The translations under genes and the position numbers were made by a program. Source: Mucilaginibacter sp. KACC 22063 (lineage in GTDB: Bacteria > Bacteroidota > Bacteroidia > Sphingobacteriales > Sphingobacteriaceae). Taken from it: a stretch of DNA of 64,000 nt. Every line of letters begins with the position of its first letter. Within the stretch, counting starts at the first letter, position 1. The notes under the pieces were generated by a model. It was not told the origin of the DNA and did no database searches. It worked only from the letters and a program-made list of their open reading frames with translations. The stretch is from NCBI RefSeq assembly GCF_028736115.1, contig NZ_CP117877.1, positions 2,480,001 through 2,544,000 of the forward strand. Direction: 5' to 3'. This document shows, one piece after another, positions 34,288 to 43,162 of this stretch.

Positions 34288-35181
34288 TTACTTATTTGAG
34301 AACTTGTCGGCAACGATAAGTTCTTTACTGTCAGCCTGATACTTGTAAAATCCTTCACCGCTTTTTACACCTTTATGCCCGGCAGTCACCATATTTACCA
34401 GTAATGGGCAAGGGGCATATTTAGGATTACCAAAACCATCGTGTAAAACATTTAAAATCGCCAGGCAAACATCCAGGCCTATAAAATCAGCTAACTGAAG
34501 CGGCCCCATCGGATGGGCCATGCCTAATTTCATCACCGTATCTATTTCATAAACACCTGCTACGCCTTCATAAAGCGAATAAATCGCTTCATTGATCATG
34601 GGCATCAGTATGCGGTTAGCCACAAAACCGGGATAATCATTTACCTCAACCGGGACTTTCTCAATTTTTTCAGAAAGCTCCATGATCTTTGCCGTTACTT
34701 CATCAGTAGTGGCATAACCCCTGATCACTTCTACCAATTTCATCACCGGCACCGGGTTCATAAAATGCATCCCGATTACATTCTCCGGTTTTTTAGTTAC
34801 CGAAGCAATTTTAGTGATGGAAATGGAAGATGTATTGGTAGCTAATATGGTATCATCGCCACAATACTCGCTTAGTTGCTTAAACAGGTTAAGTTTTATC
34901 TCGCTGTTTTCAGTAGCAGCTTCTATTACCAGGTCGGCATCTTTAACGGCTTGCTGCAAATCTATAAGGGTAGTGATATTATTTAAGGCATTTACTTTGG
35001 CTGATTCATCTAAGGTGCCTTTTTTTATCTGCCTGTCGAAGTTTGCGGTGATGGTGGCTATCGCTTTTTGCAATGCAGCCTCGTTGATATCGCAAAGGGC
35101 AACCTTGTATCCATATTGAGCAAACACATGAGCAATGCCATTGCCCATGGTTCCAGATCCTATAACGGTAATGTTTCTCAT
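34288..35181 (-). CDS. 3-hydroxyacyl-CoA (3-hydroxybutyryl-CoA) dehydrogenase
   Basis: 297-residue NAD-dependent dehydrogenase from the ATG at 35181 (an upstream TTG at 35187 adds two residues). The Rossmann motif VIGSGTMGNGIAHVFAQYG, the ENSEIKL region, SISITKIA, the catalytic His in GMHFMNPVPVMKLVE and NDYPGFVANRILMPM are diagnostic. It interconverts acetoacetyl-CoA and 3-hydroxybutyryl-CoA, in beta-oxidation or butyrate-type metabolism. It follows bioF-bioD in the same direction but shares no evident pathway with them. Confidence 0.94.
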   Translation of the reverse strand: MRNITVIGSGTMGNGIAHVFAQYGYKVALCDINEAALQKAIATITANFDRQIKKGTLDESAKVNALNNITTLIDLQQAVKDADLVIEAATENSEIKLNLFKQLSEYCGDDTILATNTSSISITKIASVTKKPENVIGMHFMNPVPVMKLVEVIRGYATTDEVTAKIMELSEKIEKVPVEVNDYPGFVANRILMPMINEAIYSLYEGVAGVYEIDTVMKLGMAHPMGPLQLADFIGLDVCLAILNVLHDGFGNPKYAPCPLLVNMVTAGHKGVKSGEGFYKYQADSKELIVADKFSNK

Positions 35182-35235
35182 AATCAAATGTGTAAAAAGG
35201 AATTTAAATTCTATGCACGCATAGTAAAATGTCCG

Positions 35236-35847
35236 CTACAATTGAAGTAACTGCCCAGCCTGCTTAATTGCTTCTTTATTCAGTTCAGGTAATTCAGTGA
35301 TCTTTCCAATCAAAGGTAAACTGGTATATTTAAGTATATATCTTTCGCTTTCTGCATCGGCAGGGCCATTAAAAATAATACCTTTTACAGAGATGCCTTT
35401 TTGCTTCAATACTTCAACCGAAAGCAGGGTATGATTGATGCTGCCCAGGTAATTCTGCGAAACCAATATTACTTCCGCACCCAATTGCTTTATTAAATCG
35501 GTCATCAAGTGTTGTTCGTTTAATGGCACCATTAACCCGCCAGCGCCCTCGATCAATAAGGTACTATCGGTTTGTGGCAGCTCAAATTTGCTAAGGTCAA
35601 TAGTCACGCCATCTAAAGCGGCAGACTTATGCGGAGAATATGGTTGTGTAAGCTGGTAAGCTTCGGGGTGGAAAACAGTTTTACTGTTTGATACCAGGCT
35701 TCTAACCTTCATGGTATCACTGTTGTCAAGGTCGCCAGATTGTACTGGTTTCCAATAGTCGGCCTGTAGCTTTTCTGTAATGATAGCCGATACCACCGTT
35801 TTACCAATGCCTGTTCCTATGCCGGTTATAAAATATTTGTTAGTCAT
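35236..35847 (-). CDS. bioD: Dethiobiotin synthetase
   Basis: ATP-dependent carboxylase closing the ureido ring of dethiobiotin, 203 residues. The P-loop GIGTGIGKTVVSA lies at about 9-21. Other conserved parts are WKPVQSGD (Lys of the active site), LTQPYSPH and LLIEGAGGLMVPL. Overlaps the bioF stop by eight bases, so translation is coupled. bioA and bioB are not in this window. Confidence 0.94.
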   Translation of the reverse strand: MTNKYFITGIGTGIGKTVVSAIITEKLQADYWKPVQSGDLDNSDTMKVRSLVSNSKTVFHPEAYQLTQPYSPHKSAALDGVTIDLSKFELPQTDSTLLIEGAGGLMVPLNEQHLMTDLIKQLGAEVILVSQNYLGSINHTLLSVEVLKQKGISVKGIIFNGPADAESERYILKYTSLPLIGKITELPELNKEAIKQAGQLLQL

Positions 35848-36964
35848 TTGATAGTTTTTGTAATGTAGCTGCTAAAAGTTTTACTTCCTGTTCTGTATTA
35901 TAGCTGTGCATGCATATTCTTAGTCGTTCGGTTCCTTCAGCAACGGTCGGGCTTAATACCGGGCGAATGTCGAAACCAGCACTTTTAAGTTGATTTGCCC
36001 AGCTAATTGTTTTAAAATTATCGCCTGCCAATATGCAATTAATGGCACTTAAACCGGCAATAGCAAAAGATGTATCTCCTGTTAAGCTTTTTAACAGGTT
36101 GATGTTATGCCATAGTTGATCTATTGTGTTTTCGGATTTTTGCAGGAGCTGATAAGATGCTTTTATACCCGCCAGTTGATGAAATGATGCTGCGGTGCTG
36201 TATATAAAAGAACGGGCGAAATTCACCAGGTAATCATGCAATAATTGGCTGCCCAAAACAACCGCACCGTGTGTACCCATAGCTTTACCAAAGGTAACTA
36301 CCCTTGCAAATACCTGATGCTGTAATTGCAGTTGATCAATCAACCCCTTACCAATAACGCCTATGGCATGCGCTTCATCGATAATGAGGTTTGCTCCATA
36401 TTTTTCTGATAGAGGTATTATATCCTGGATAGGTGCAAGGTCGCCATCCATAGAGTAAACACTCTCGACAGCGATATAAATTCTGCCTTTAGCATTTTTT
36501 AGCTTTTCCTCAAGGCTGTCAAGATCGTTATGTTTAAAGGTATAGCGGTTAGCATTTCCGAGACGGATGCCATCGATAATGGAGGCATGGATCAGCTCAT
36601 CAGTTATCACTGTATCGCCGCGTTGAGGCAAACTGCAAAATAAGCCCACGTTGGCATCGTACCCCGAGTTAAATATCAAGCCAGCTTCGTGCTGATGTAC
36701 TGCCGCTATTTCGGCTTCGAGTTGCTGTGCGTAATTGATATTGCCGGTAAGCAGGCGGGAGCCGGTTGAGCCGTTTAGATAATCACCATGGGAATTTAAT
36801 TCAAGATCAATAAGTCTTTTCAATTCCTCAGACCGTGCAAAGCCAAGGTAATCATTTGAAGCAAAGTCGATCAGTCCCGTCACTTCACTTTTAAGCGACC
36901 GGTAATTGCCAGCTTGTTTACGTTGTTCGAGCCTTTCGGCGATGTATTGATCAGCAGGATGCAA
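35840..36964 (-). CDS. bioF: 8-amino-7-oxononanoate synthase
   Basis: PLP enzyme condensing pimeloyl-ACP/CoA with alanine, 374 residues. Motifs: FASNDYLGFA, GSTGSRLLTGN, the PLP-contacting DEAHA (196-200) and the Schiff-base Lys227 in VTFGKAMGTHG. First gene of a bioF-bioD pair. A hairpin terminator for the gene upstream sits directly before it. Confidence 0.95.
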   Translation of the reverse strand: MHPADQYIAERLEQRKQAGNYRSLKSEVTGLIDFASNDYLGFARSEELKRLIDLELNSHGDYLNGSTGSRLLTGNINYAQQLEAEIAAVHQHEAGLIFNSGYDANVGLFCSLPQRGDTVITDELIHASIIDGIRLGNANRYTFKHNDLDSLEEKLKNAKGRIYIAVESVYSMDGDLAPIQDIIPLSEKYGANLIIDEAHAIGVIGKGLIDQLQLQHQVFARVVTFGKAMGTHGAVVLGSQLLHDYLVNFARSFIYSTAASFHQLAGIKASYQLLQKSENTIDQLWHNINLLKSLTGDTSFAIAGLSAINCILAGDNFKTISWANQLKSAGFDIRPVLSPTVAEGTERLRICMHSYNTEQEVKLLAATLQKLSND

Positions 36965-36984
36965 TGGTTAAAAATTTCTGCTAA

Positions 36985-37012
36985 AATAAAAAAAGCGGCC
37001 GATAGCCGCTTT
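36985..37012 (-). terminator. Intrinsic terminator of the LTxxQ gene
   Basis: AAAGCGGC-CGATA-GCCGCTTT with perfect 8-bp arms (36992-37012). On the minus strand it is followed by TTTTTTTATTTTAG, a U-rich tail, directly downstream of the gene at 37032. Confidence 0.85.
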
Positions 37013-37031
37013 CAAAATCAAATTTCAGAAA

Positions 37032-37412
37032 TTATCTGTTTGATGGGGGAGCACCGCCGCCATTTTGCATACGTGCGCGCGCCTCTTCCTGGTATTTTTT
37101 AAACGCTGCTTTTTGCTCATCAGTCAATAAGGCGTTCACTTTTTCGTTAGTTGCCTGCCTAAGTGGTTGCATTGCTGAACGCATAGAAGAAAAGTCGCCA
37201 TTGGCAGCAGTTCTGATACTATCCATTTTAGTAGCTTGTGCCTGATAAATCGCCTGTACTTTCGTAGTTTGATCATCAGTCAGTTTTAAAACAGTTTGCA
37301 GGTTTTTAGCCATGTCGGCAGGGCTCATGCGCATACGGCCGCCACCCTGTGCATGTGATGCCGCAGCAAAACCTATTACTAAGCAGCACATTAAAAAAAT
37401 CTTTTTCATCAT
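37032..37412 (-). CDS. Spy/CpxP-like LTxxQ periplasmic protein
   Basis: 126-residue helical secreted protein. The signal peptide (CCLVIGFAAASHAQG) is followed by two LTxxQ-type motifs, LTDDQTTKVQAIYQ and LTDEQKAAFKKY, the mark of the Spy/CpxP and related zinc-resistance-like chaperone fold. The C-terminal end is glycine/proline-rich. Probably an ATP-independent chaperone or stress sensor in the periplasm. No two-component partner adjoins it. Confidence 0.8.
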   Translation of the reverse strand: MMKKIFLMCCLVIGFAAASHAQGGGRMRMSPADMAKNLQTVLKLTDDQTTKVQAIYQAQATKMDSIRTAANGDFSSMRSAMQPLRQATNEKVNALLTDEQKAAFKKYQEEARARMQNGGGAPPSNR

Positions 37413-37471
37413 TTTTAGTTTTGTAGTTATGATAAAGATAATGGCTAAAGGTTTAATATTTGTGTTGTAAC

Positions 37472-38242
37472 TTAATTGTTGCTAAGCTTTGATATGGAGC
37501 GTTGCATCTGTGCCATCATGGTAGTAAGGCTTTCCATGGTAGGTTCTGGCATTGGCTCTGGCATGTGTGTACTGAAATATGCTTTAGCTTTCCAAACTTC
37601 CAGTATATCTTCTGCCTGTACTTCGTAAGGTTCGTAAGCTGGGTTGTCAGAAACCAGTTTCAGCTTTTTGTTGTCCTTAAACTTATTACCGATACGTTTA
37701 TATACCACACCTTCAGATTTCGAAAGCACTACATAAGTTTCGTTAGGTTTAATGTCGGTCCAGTTTTCTACATATTCACCTATAACTATGCTGCCAGAAA
37801 CCAGCGGCAGCATGGAGTCGCCTTTTATTTCAAAAGCACGGTAGGTGCCCTGCTTAAACATTGGCAGATAAAACTTAGGTAAAGTACCTACAAATTCAGG
37901 ATCAGCGTAACCATTTAAGTAACCTGCACTGGCCTTCATGGGCACAAGTTCGATGTTCTCATTGTCTTCTTTATCTACCGTTATGCTTAACACACGCAGG
38001 TTGGCCGGGTTACCTTTTGGCTTTGGTGCCCACTTTTCATCAATAGTTTCATTAATAAAAGCATCAATACTAACGTCAAAAAATAATGCTATTTTTTTTA
38101 GTAAATCATATTTGGGATCGGCACGGTCTTCTTCATAAGCGCCTACTAAAGAGCGTTTTATACCTATCTGATCTGCGAATTGCTGCTGTGTTAAACCCTT
38201 TTTCTTTCTCAGAAATTTTAGGTTAGATGAAATTATTGACAT
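37472..38242 (-). CDS. XRE/S24 (LexA-like) self-cleavable repressor
   Basis: 256 residues from the ATG at 38242 (the longer in-frame TTG start adds MQIF). The N-terminal HTH_3 domain (about 6-62) reads NLKFLRKKKGLTQQQFADQIGIKRSLVGAYEEDRA. The C-terminal S24 peptidase domain has the cleavage-bond region KASAGYLNGY (Ala106-Gly107), the catalytic Ser143 in EIKGDSMLPL and Lys182 in GVVYKRIGN, so RecA-type autocleavage is likely. The tail beyond 225 is a methionine- and proline-rich extension. It is divergent from the degenerate GIY-YIG gene, with an 87-base shared region carrying two ATTAGTAA repeats. Confidence 0.93.
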   Translation of the reverse strand: MSIISSNLKFLRKKKGLTQQQFADQIGIKRSLVGAYEEDRADPKYDLLKKIALFFDVSIDAFINETIDEKWAPKPKGNPANLRVLSITVDKEDNENIELVPMKASAGYLNGYADPEFVGTLPKFYLPMFKQGTYRAFEIKGDSMLPLVSGSIVIGEYVENWTDIKPNETYVVLSKSEGVVYKRIGNKFKDNKKLKLVSDNPAYEPYEVQAEDILEVWKAKAYFSTHMPEPMPEPTMESLTTMMAQMQRSISKLSNN

Positions 38243-38265
38243 AAATATTTGCAAATGCTAAAATT

Positions 38266-38296
38266 ATTAGTAACTTTATGCTCATAAAATTAGTAA
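38266..38296. promoter_or_regulatory. Candidate repressor sites, two ATTAGTAA repeats
   Basis: ATTAGTAA occurs at 38266-38273 and 38289-38296, spaced by 23 bases centre to centre, in the only shared region of the S24 repressor gene and the GIY-YIG-like gene. TTA-n-TAA is a small palindrome in each copy. This is an operator candidate only. Confidence 0.4.
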
Positions 38297-38329
38297 TTAT
38301 TTTTTGAACAGCAAATTATATTTATCAAG

Positions 38330-38686
38330 ATGAAACGGTTTATATATATTATCACAGACAGAAACAGAAATAACCTGCATGTTGGACTATCTTCAGACTT
38401 AATGAAAACATTGCAGTTTTACCGCGACATGCCGACACTTTTTTTTGATAATGCCCAGCAGCTAAACCGTTTAGTTTACTTTGAGGAAATCAATAACGAG
38501 GAGATGGCTATGGAGCGCTTTAAGTTTGTAAGCACCTTTACCCGCAGCCAGAAAGAAAAAATGATCAGATCTGTAAACGCCGATTGGATAGACCTGACTA
38601 TTGGATTAACGTATGAGCAGCAGCAAAACCGCACAAGGCCACAAATGCGCCCATCGTTTGGTTCACGTTTGCGTGCTACTGCTTAA
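38330..38686 (+). CDS. Degenerate GIY-YIG domain protein
   Basis: 118 residues whose order of elements matches GIY-YIG endonucleases: KRFIYIITDRNRNNLHVGLSSDL (in place of the usual xYVYILTN...YIGVTNDL), RLVYFEEINNEEMAMERFK and SVNADWIDLT. The catalytic positions are altered: Tyr17 of YIG is His (HVG), the Arg of RRL is Thr (KTL), and the catalytic Glu of the REK helix is Phe (RFK). Only the first Tyr (6) and the Asn near 83 remain. So it is probably a nucleic-acid or protein binding pseudo-enzyme, not a nuclease. The divergent S24 repressor probably controls it. Confidence 0.7.
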   Translation: MKRFIYIITDRNRNNLHVGLSSDLMKTLQFYRDMPTLFFDNAQQLNRLVYFEEINNEEMAMERFKFVSTFTRSQKEKMIRSVNADWIDLTIGLTYEQQQNRTRPQMRPSFGSRLRATA

Positions 38687-39155
38687 TAAATTTTAACGCG
38701 CCCGAATTCATACAGTAACGTTTACCGCCTTTATCGGCAGGGCCGTCGTCAAAAATATGGCCTAAATGTAAACCGGTACTTTTTTCAATTACTTCAGTGC
38801 GTTGCATGCCGTAGCTGTTATCTTTCACAAAGGCAACTTTATTGGGGTCTACAGGTTTGGTAAAGCTTGGCCAACCGGTGCCACTGTCAAATTTATCGGC
38901 CGAGCTAAACAATACTTCGCCGGTAGCTGCGCTTACATAAACGCCTTTTTGGTGGTTGTTCCAATAAGCATTTTTATAAGGTGGTTCTGTGCCTTTGTCA
39001 ACCATTATCTCATACTGATTCGGCGTCAGTTTACTTTTCCAGTCCGTTTTCTGTTTATCACTTATCTTTTGCTGATTGGCCTGTCCGTTCATTTGCTGGC
39101 AGCTTAATGTAAAAAGCGCAACAAACAGTCCTGCAATACCTATTATCCTTTTCAT
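38676..39155 (-). CDS. msrB: Peptide-methionine (R)-S-oxide reductase, lipoprotein
   Basis: 159 residues. The lipobox (LFTLSCQQ, Cys19) makes it a lipoprotein, so it repairs methionine R-sulfoxide in the envelope. Family motifs: GEVLFSSADKFDSGTGWPSF, YGMQRTEVIE, GLHLGHIFDDG and the catalytic Cys148 in KRYCMNSGALKF. The two CxxC zinc motifs found in many MsrB are absent. Its 3' end overlaps that of the GIY-YIG-like gene by 11 bases. Confidence 0.93.
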   Translation of the reverse strand: MKRIIGIAGLFVALFTLSCQQMNGQANQQKISDKQKTDWKSKLTPNQYEIMVDKGTEPPYKNAYWNNHQKGVYVSAATGEVLFSSADKFDSGTGWPSFTKPVDPNKVAFVKDNSYGMQRTEVIEKSTGLHLGHIFDDGPADKGGKRYCMNSGALKFIKQ

Positions 39156-39188
39156 AATTATAATTACGCAGCAAAGTTCAAAGCGGTT

Positions 39189-39809
39189 CTAAATACTCTT
39201 TGGTTTTGGTATCAGTACCTTATTTATGACATGAATATAACCGTTTGACTGATCCAGGTCTGCTGCTATGATGGTGCCTTTGTTACCATATTCATCAATA
39301 AGGATGATATTGTCTGCACTGTCTGTAGTAAGGGTAAGTATGCTACCGCTTAAAGTCGGAATTTTTGCTTTACCGTTTTCTGCCTTTATCTTTTTCCGCA
39401 GGTCTTTAATTTTTAAATTTCCCGGTATAGCCTGGTAGGTGAGTAATGCGCATAATTCTAAATTATGTGATTTCTTTTGCAGCGTATCTATCCTCCCACG
39501 GCGCAGCTTGTTAAAAGCCGCATTGGTAGGGGCAAATAAGGTAATAGGCCCTTTGCTTTTAAATGTGGCGATAAGGCCAGCCGAACGCATTAGCTTAGCC
39601 AGAATTGAAAACTGTTTTACTTCCCTTAAATTTTCTATGATGTCCTTAGCAGTTCCCATCTTGATTCCGTTCACATCTTCAATGTCATTTTTTTTTAAAC
39701 GATTTGATTTTACAGAATCGATAACAGACGTACTGGGTATCATAACCCTTTGCGCATAAGTGCTTGCAGTGGCAAATAATAAGATGAATAAAAGGTATAG
39801 ACGTATCAT
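39189..39809 (-). CDS. Fasciclin (FAS1) domain secreted protein
   Basis: 206 residues with a signal peptide (LYLLFILLFATASTYAQ). One FAS1 domain (about 60-205) shows the H1 box ITLFAPTNAAFNKL and the H2 region GYIHVINKVLIPK. Fasciclin proteins mediate adhesion or surface interactions. It is monocistronic, transcribed toward msrB. Confidence 0.9.
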   Translation of the reverse strand: MIRLYLLFILLFATASTYAQRVMIPSTSVIDSVKSNRLKKNDIEDVNGIKMGTAKDIIENLREVKQFSILAKLMRSAGLIATFKSKGPITLFAPTNAAFNKLRRGRIDTLQKKSHNLELCALLTYQAIPGNLKIKDLRKKIKAENGKAKIPTLSGSILTLTTDSADNIILIDEYGNKGTIIAADLDQSNGYIHVINKVLIPKPKSI

Positions 39810-39866
39810 GGCAGTAAATTGCTGGCAGATAGTTAACTAAGTATCCTTCAACTTGTTTTAAATAAG

Positions 39867-39894
39867 AAAGGCTGCCCTTATTAAGGCAGCCTTT
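39867..39894. terminator. Hairpin terminator
   Basis: AAAGGCTGCC (39867-39876) and GGCAGCCTTT (39885-39894) form a perfect 10-bp stem with an 8-base loop, downstream of the large minus-strand gene at 39916. Confidence 0.75.
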
Positions 39895-39915
39895 ACAATA
39901 TTCATTAAGTGTATT

Positions 39916-42900
39916 TTACCACCCTGGGGTAAAGCCTAATCCAAACACTGGTTTTTTAACATCATTACGGTTAAACGGCACAGCAAGGTAAGGCTCAAGT
40001 ACGAAGAAACCGAATATGTTTACTCGCAATGATACACCCGCACTAAGTGCCGGTACACGCTGGTTAGTATTATAAACAACAGCAGTTACTGGTTTGCCAT
40101 CGGCCCCGGTTACAGGTTTACCTGTATTGTCAATTAGCTGTTGCGTACCAATTGCGTCGGGTGTTTTCTGGAATTTGATTTCGTTGCCTGCGTTCCATGC
40201 TAAGCCGGCATCAAAAAATAAGTTTAGCTCGGTGAACAGGAACTTAGATTTAATCTGGGATAATTTCTCAGGCCCAGTAAATGGCAAACGCATCTCAAAG
40301 TTGGCTACCGCTATGCGATTACCTGATAACTGGTCAACGGTGAAACCGTTTTTAGGTGTGCTGTTGCTATTGTAAAAGCTATTGTACTCGTAACCGCGTA
40401 TCAGGAACGGGTAGCCGATAAACATAGGATACAGCAAGTTTTGGGTGTCACCAATCCTTGCCGTAGTATATAAACGCCCTGCAAATGTTACCGGTGATAA
40501 ACGAATGTATCGTCTTAAATCAATGCTTGGTGCAAAGTAACGTACGGTACCAAGATCATATTCGGCTTGTATACGGTAACGGAAACCTGTAAGCGGCGAA
40601 GCAATCCCAAAGTAAGAGTTATCACCAACTAACGCAGTGGTAAACTGCATTAGTGTAAATGGTTTTAAGTTGATACCATTATTGTATGGATCGGCTTCAT
40701 ACTGGCTTCTTGAAATATGATGCTTTTCTGTTGTAATAGGGTAGCGGCTTGTTGTATCGTAATAAGTGCTATACCTGTCTACCCGGTACGAGTAATGCGA
40801 AACGCCCGTACCAAACTCAATCCTGGTAGTTTTTGAGAAAGGGTAAGCAGTAAATATGTTTGCCTGATCCTGGAATATGCGGACGATGTCGTAACGCTCT
40901 TCATAAACAGGAATATTTTTACCCTGGTAATTATAGGTTGACGGTACAAAGTTGTAGTTGACGTATTGATATGGAATATGTGACAATGCCGTACCAAAGT
41001 TCCATCTGCCAGACTGGTTGATGTACGCAACCTGTGCACCGAAATCATATATTTCACCGTTTACAGACGCACCTGCATAAATTTGGTTACGGCCCAAAAT
41101 ATCACTGAACACACCCTGAACACCGCTGGCTAATCCTGTCCCATAGGTACTTACACCAACACCCACACCGCTGCTGGCCAAATAGTCCAGTTTAAATTGC
41201 GGGCGGTAGGGGATGTTGTGAATTGAATCTGCCGGTATACGTTGGTAAGCCAAAAAGTTGTTCAGGTTGGCGTTGATCAGATCTACACCCACTGCTTTTG
41301 GCGGAGGCAGCAATGCTGCATCAAAATTGGTGTTGCCTTCTTCAACGGTTAGAGGCTTAAACTGCGAAGCCTTAGCGTTATACAAAGCGTATTTTTGAGA
41401 ACGATAATAAGAGTAAACAATATCATCATTAGCAGAAATGCTTAACGCCGGTGAATATTCTGTGATGCCACAAATGCCTGTAAACAGATCGGTCATTTGC
41501 TCCACTTTTCCTGTAGCAAATGTATATCTGTACATGTTGCGGAAACCATCGCGGTTAGACAAGAAGTAAACTTGTGTGCCGTCTGCAGAATACTGCGGGT
41601 TAAGATTGTTGGCTCCGTTAAACACAGGGATATCGGTAATCTTTCCGGTAGCTAAATCAAGCTCCGCAAGATTAAAGGTAATTTCCTGCGATAATGATTT
41701 GTCATAAGTTGTACGGTCGGAAGAGAAGATAATCTTCTTGCCATCGCGCGAAAAGCTTGGCTGATAATCTGAATACTTATCGTTGGTAAGTTGCCTTACT
41801 TTTTTGGTATCGAGGTTATACATATACAAATCGCCATAACCATTTGACAAACCCTGGAAAACGATATCCTTTCCGTTTGGCGACCAGGAAAGGTTACTGA
41901 ATTGTTCTGCATTACCCATAGCCAGGTCGCTCAGCACACGTCCATTAGGTACGCTTACAATCATCATCCGGTTACGTCCATTGCTGAATACGCTGAACGC
42001 AAACTTTTTACCATCGGGCGACCAGGTACCGGCCGACTCAATAAAGTTAAATTCGTCGATGTGCGTATTGGAGACCTTGCTCGTGAGTTTTTTTAAGACT
42101 CGCCCCGTCTTGGCATCAGCCAGGTAGAGATCGACTGTAAACAGATCTTTTTCTGATAAAAAAGCCAGATACTTTCCATCAGGGCTGATAGAAGGAGCGA
42201 CGTTCATCTCTCCAGAATTTTTATTGTCGATAATTCGTGTACCTACAGGCGTTTGAACAGTATCTTTCAGATAGGGTTTGTAGGTAGCTTCTATCGAATT
42301 TTTCCAGAGGTTAGACAGCGTTTTGTCGTCGTAACCAAATGTACGCCTGATACCGTATTCCAAACCAAAACGTGCTGTGTTTTTGAAGAAGGGAACGATA
42401 ATGGTATCCCCGTAAGTTGATCCTAAAAACGACCAAAAAGCTTCACCATAACGGTAAGGGAAATATTTGGTGCTTTGGGTAAGATCGCGTACGGTTGGAA
42501 TGTCATGATTTAAATAAGCATCGCGCATCCACATGGCCGTATAAGCATCCTTTTTACCTAACGACAGGTATTCGGCCATACCTTCTATCATCCAAAGCGG
42601 AAGATTGTTGATATTGGAAAGATTGGTAGTATCATTTGCCAGCAATGAATGGTATTGGAAGGCGTGAACCAACTCGTGGCCAATGACGTGGCGGGTAGTT
42701 TGATTGGTCTCCATAATGGGCATTACCACACGGTTTTTTAAACCTTCGGTAACACCGCCTGTACCTACGCTTATCTCGCCGTCAATGGCTGTAGTTTGTT
42801 GAAAATCCGGGTGATCAGCGTATAAGATAATTGGATTAGCTCTTCTGAAAGTATCACGAAAAACCTGCTGGTGCAGCGTATACCAAAGCTCACTTTCCTG

Positions 42901-43107
42901 CGCAAAACGCTTCAGCAAGCTATCATTTTTCATATAATAGTAAATCTCAAAGTGCGGCGTTTTGTAAACCTTAAACTTCAGGTTTTTATAACGCACTTTG
43001 TTTTGACCAAAATATTGTGCGCTTGCCTGTTTAGTCATCAGCAATGATGACAGCGCACAAAGCGCCACAATGATATACTTATTTAACAAAGGGTAAACTT
43101 TACGCAT
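39916..43107 (-). CDS. Large envelope protein: peptidase-MA/PD40/outer-membrane beta-barrel fusion
   Basis: 1063-residue secreted protein (signal peptide about 1-30). N-terminal domain (about 50-280) is a gluzincin-like metallopeptidase module, with HELVHAFQYHS (HExxH) and PLWMIEGMAEYLS giving a plausible zinc site. Residues about 290-610 hold PD40 (TolB-like) propeller repeats: NVAPSISPDGKYLAFLSEKD, TWSPDGKKFAFSV, SWSPNGKDIVFQG, SFSRDGKKIIFSSDR, YSADGTQVYFLSN. The C-terminal about 400 residues (from 650) are beta-strand-rich with Tyr-rich outer-barrel-like sequence ending in a Phe/Trp terminus (GLGFTPGW), as in outer membrane D15/surface antigen-like barrels. Role unknown; possibly envelope assembly or proteolysis. 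Confidence 0.85.
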   Translation of the reverse strand: MRKVYPLLNKYIIVALCALSSLLMTKQASAQYFGQNKVRYKNLKFKVYKTPHFEIYYYMKNDSLLKRFAQESELWYTLHQQVFRDTFRRANPIILYADHPDFQQTTAIDGEISVGTGGVTEGLKNRVVMPIMETNQTTRHVIGHELVHAFQYHSLLANDTTNLSNINNLPLWMIEGMAEYLSLGKKDAYTAMWMRDAYLNHDIPTVRDLTQSTKYFPYRYGEAFWSFLGSTYGDTIIVPFFKNTARFGLEYGIRRTFGYDDKTLSNLWKNSIEATYKPYLKDTVQTPVGTRIIDNKNSGEMNVAPSISPDGKYLAFLSEKDLFTVDLYLADAKTGRVLKKLTSKVSNTHIDEFNFIESAGTWSPDGKKFAFSVFSNGRNRMMIVSVPNGRVLSDLAMGNAEQFSNLSWSPNGKDIVFQGLSNGYGDLYMYNLDTKKVRQLTNDKYSDYQPSFSRDGKKIIFSSDRTTYDKSLSQEITFNLAELDLATGKITDIPVFNGANNLNPQYSADGTQVYFLSNRDGFRNMYRYTFATGKVEQMTDLFTGICGITEYSPALSISANDDIVYSYYRSQKYALYNAKASQFKPLTVEEGNTNFDAALLPPPKAVGVDLINANLNNFLAYQRIPADSIHNIPYRPQFKLDYLASSGVGVGVSTYGTGLASGVQGVFSDILGRNQIYAGASVNGEIYDFGAQVAYINQSGRWNFGTALSHIPYQYVNYNFVPSTYNYQGKNIPVYEERYDIVRIFQDQANIFTAYPFSKTTRIEFGTGVSHYSYRVDRYSTYYDTTSRYPITTEKHHISRSQYEADPYNNGINLKPFTLMQFTTALVGDNSYFGIASPLTGFRYRIQAEYDLGTVRYFAPSIDLRRYIRLSPVTFAGRLYTTARIGDTQNLLYPMFIGYPFLIRGYEYNSFYNSNSTPKNGFTVDQLSGNRIAVANFEMRLPFTGPEKLSQIKSKFLFTELNLFFDAGLAWNAGNEIKFQKTPDAIGTQQLIDNTGKPVTGADGKPVTAVVYNTNQRVPALSAGVSLRVNIFGFFVLEPYLAVPFNRNDVKKPVFGLGFTPGW

Positions 43108-43162
43108 ATAGGGCAGAATACTATTGGTTAAATTTAATAGTTATTTTAATTAATGGGGTATT

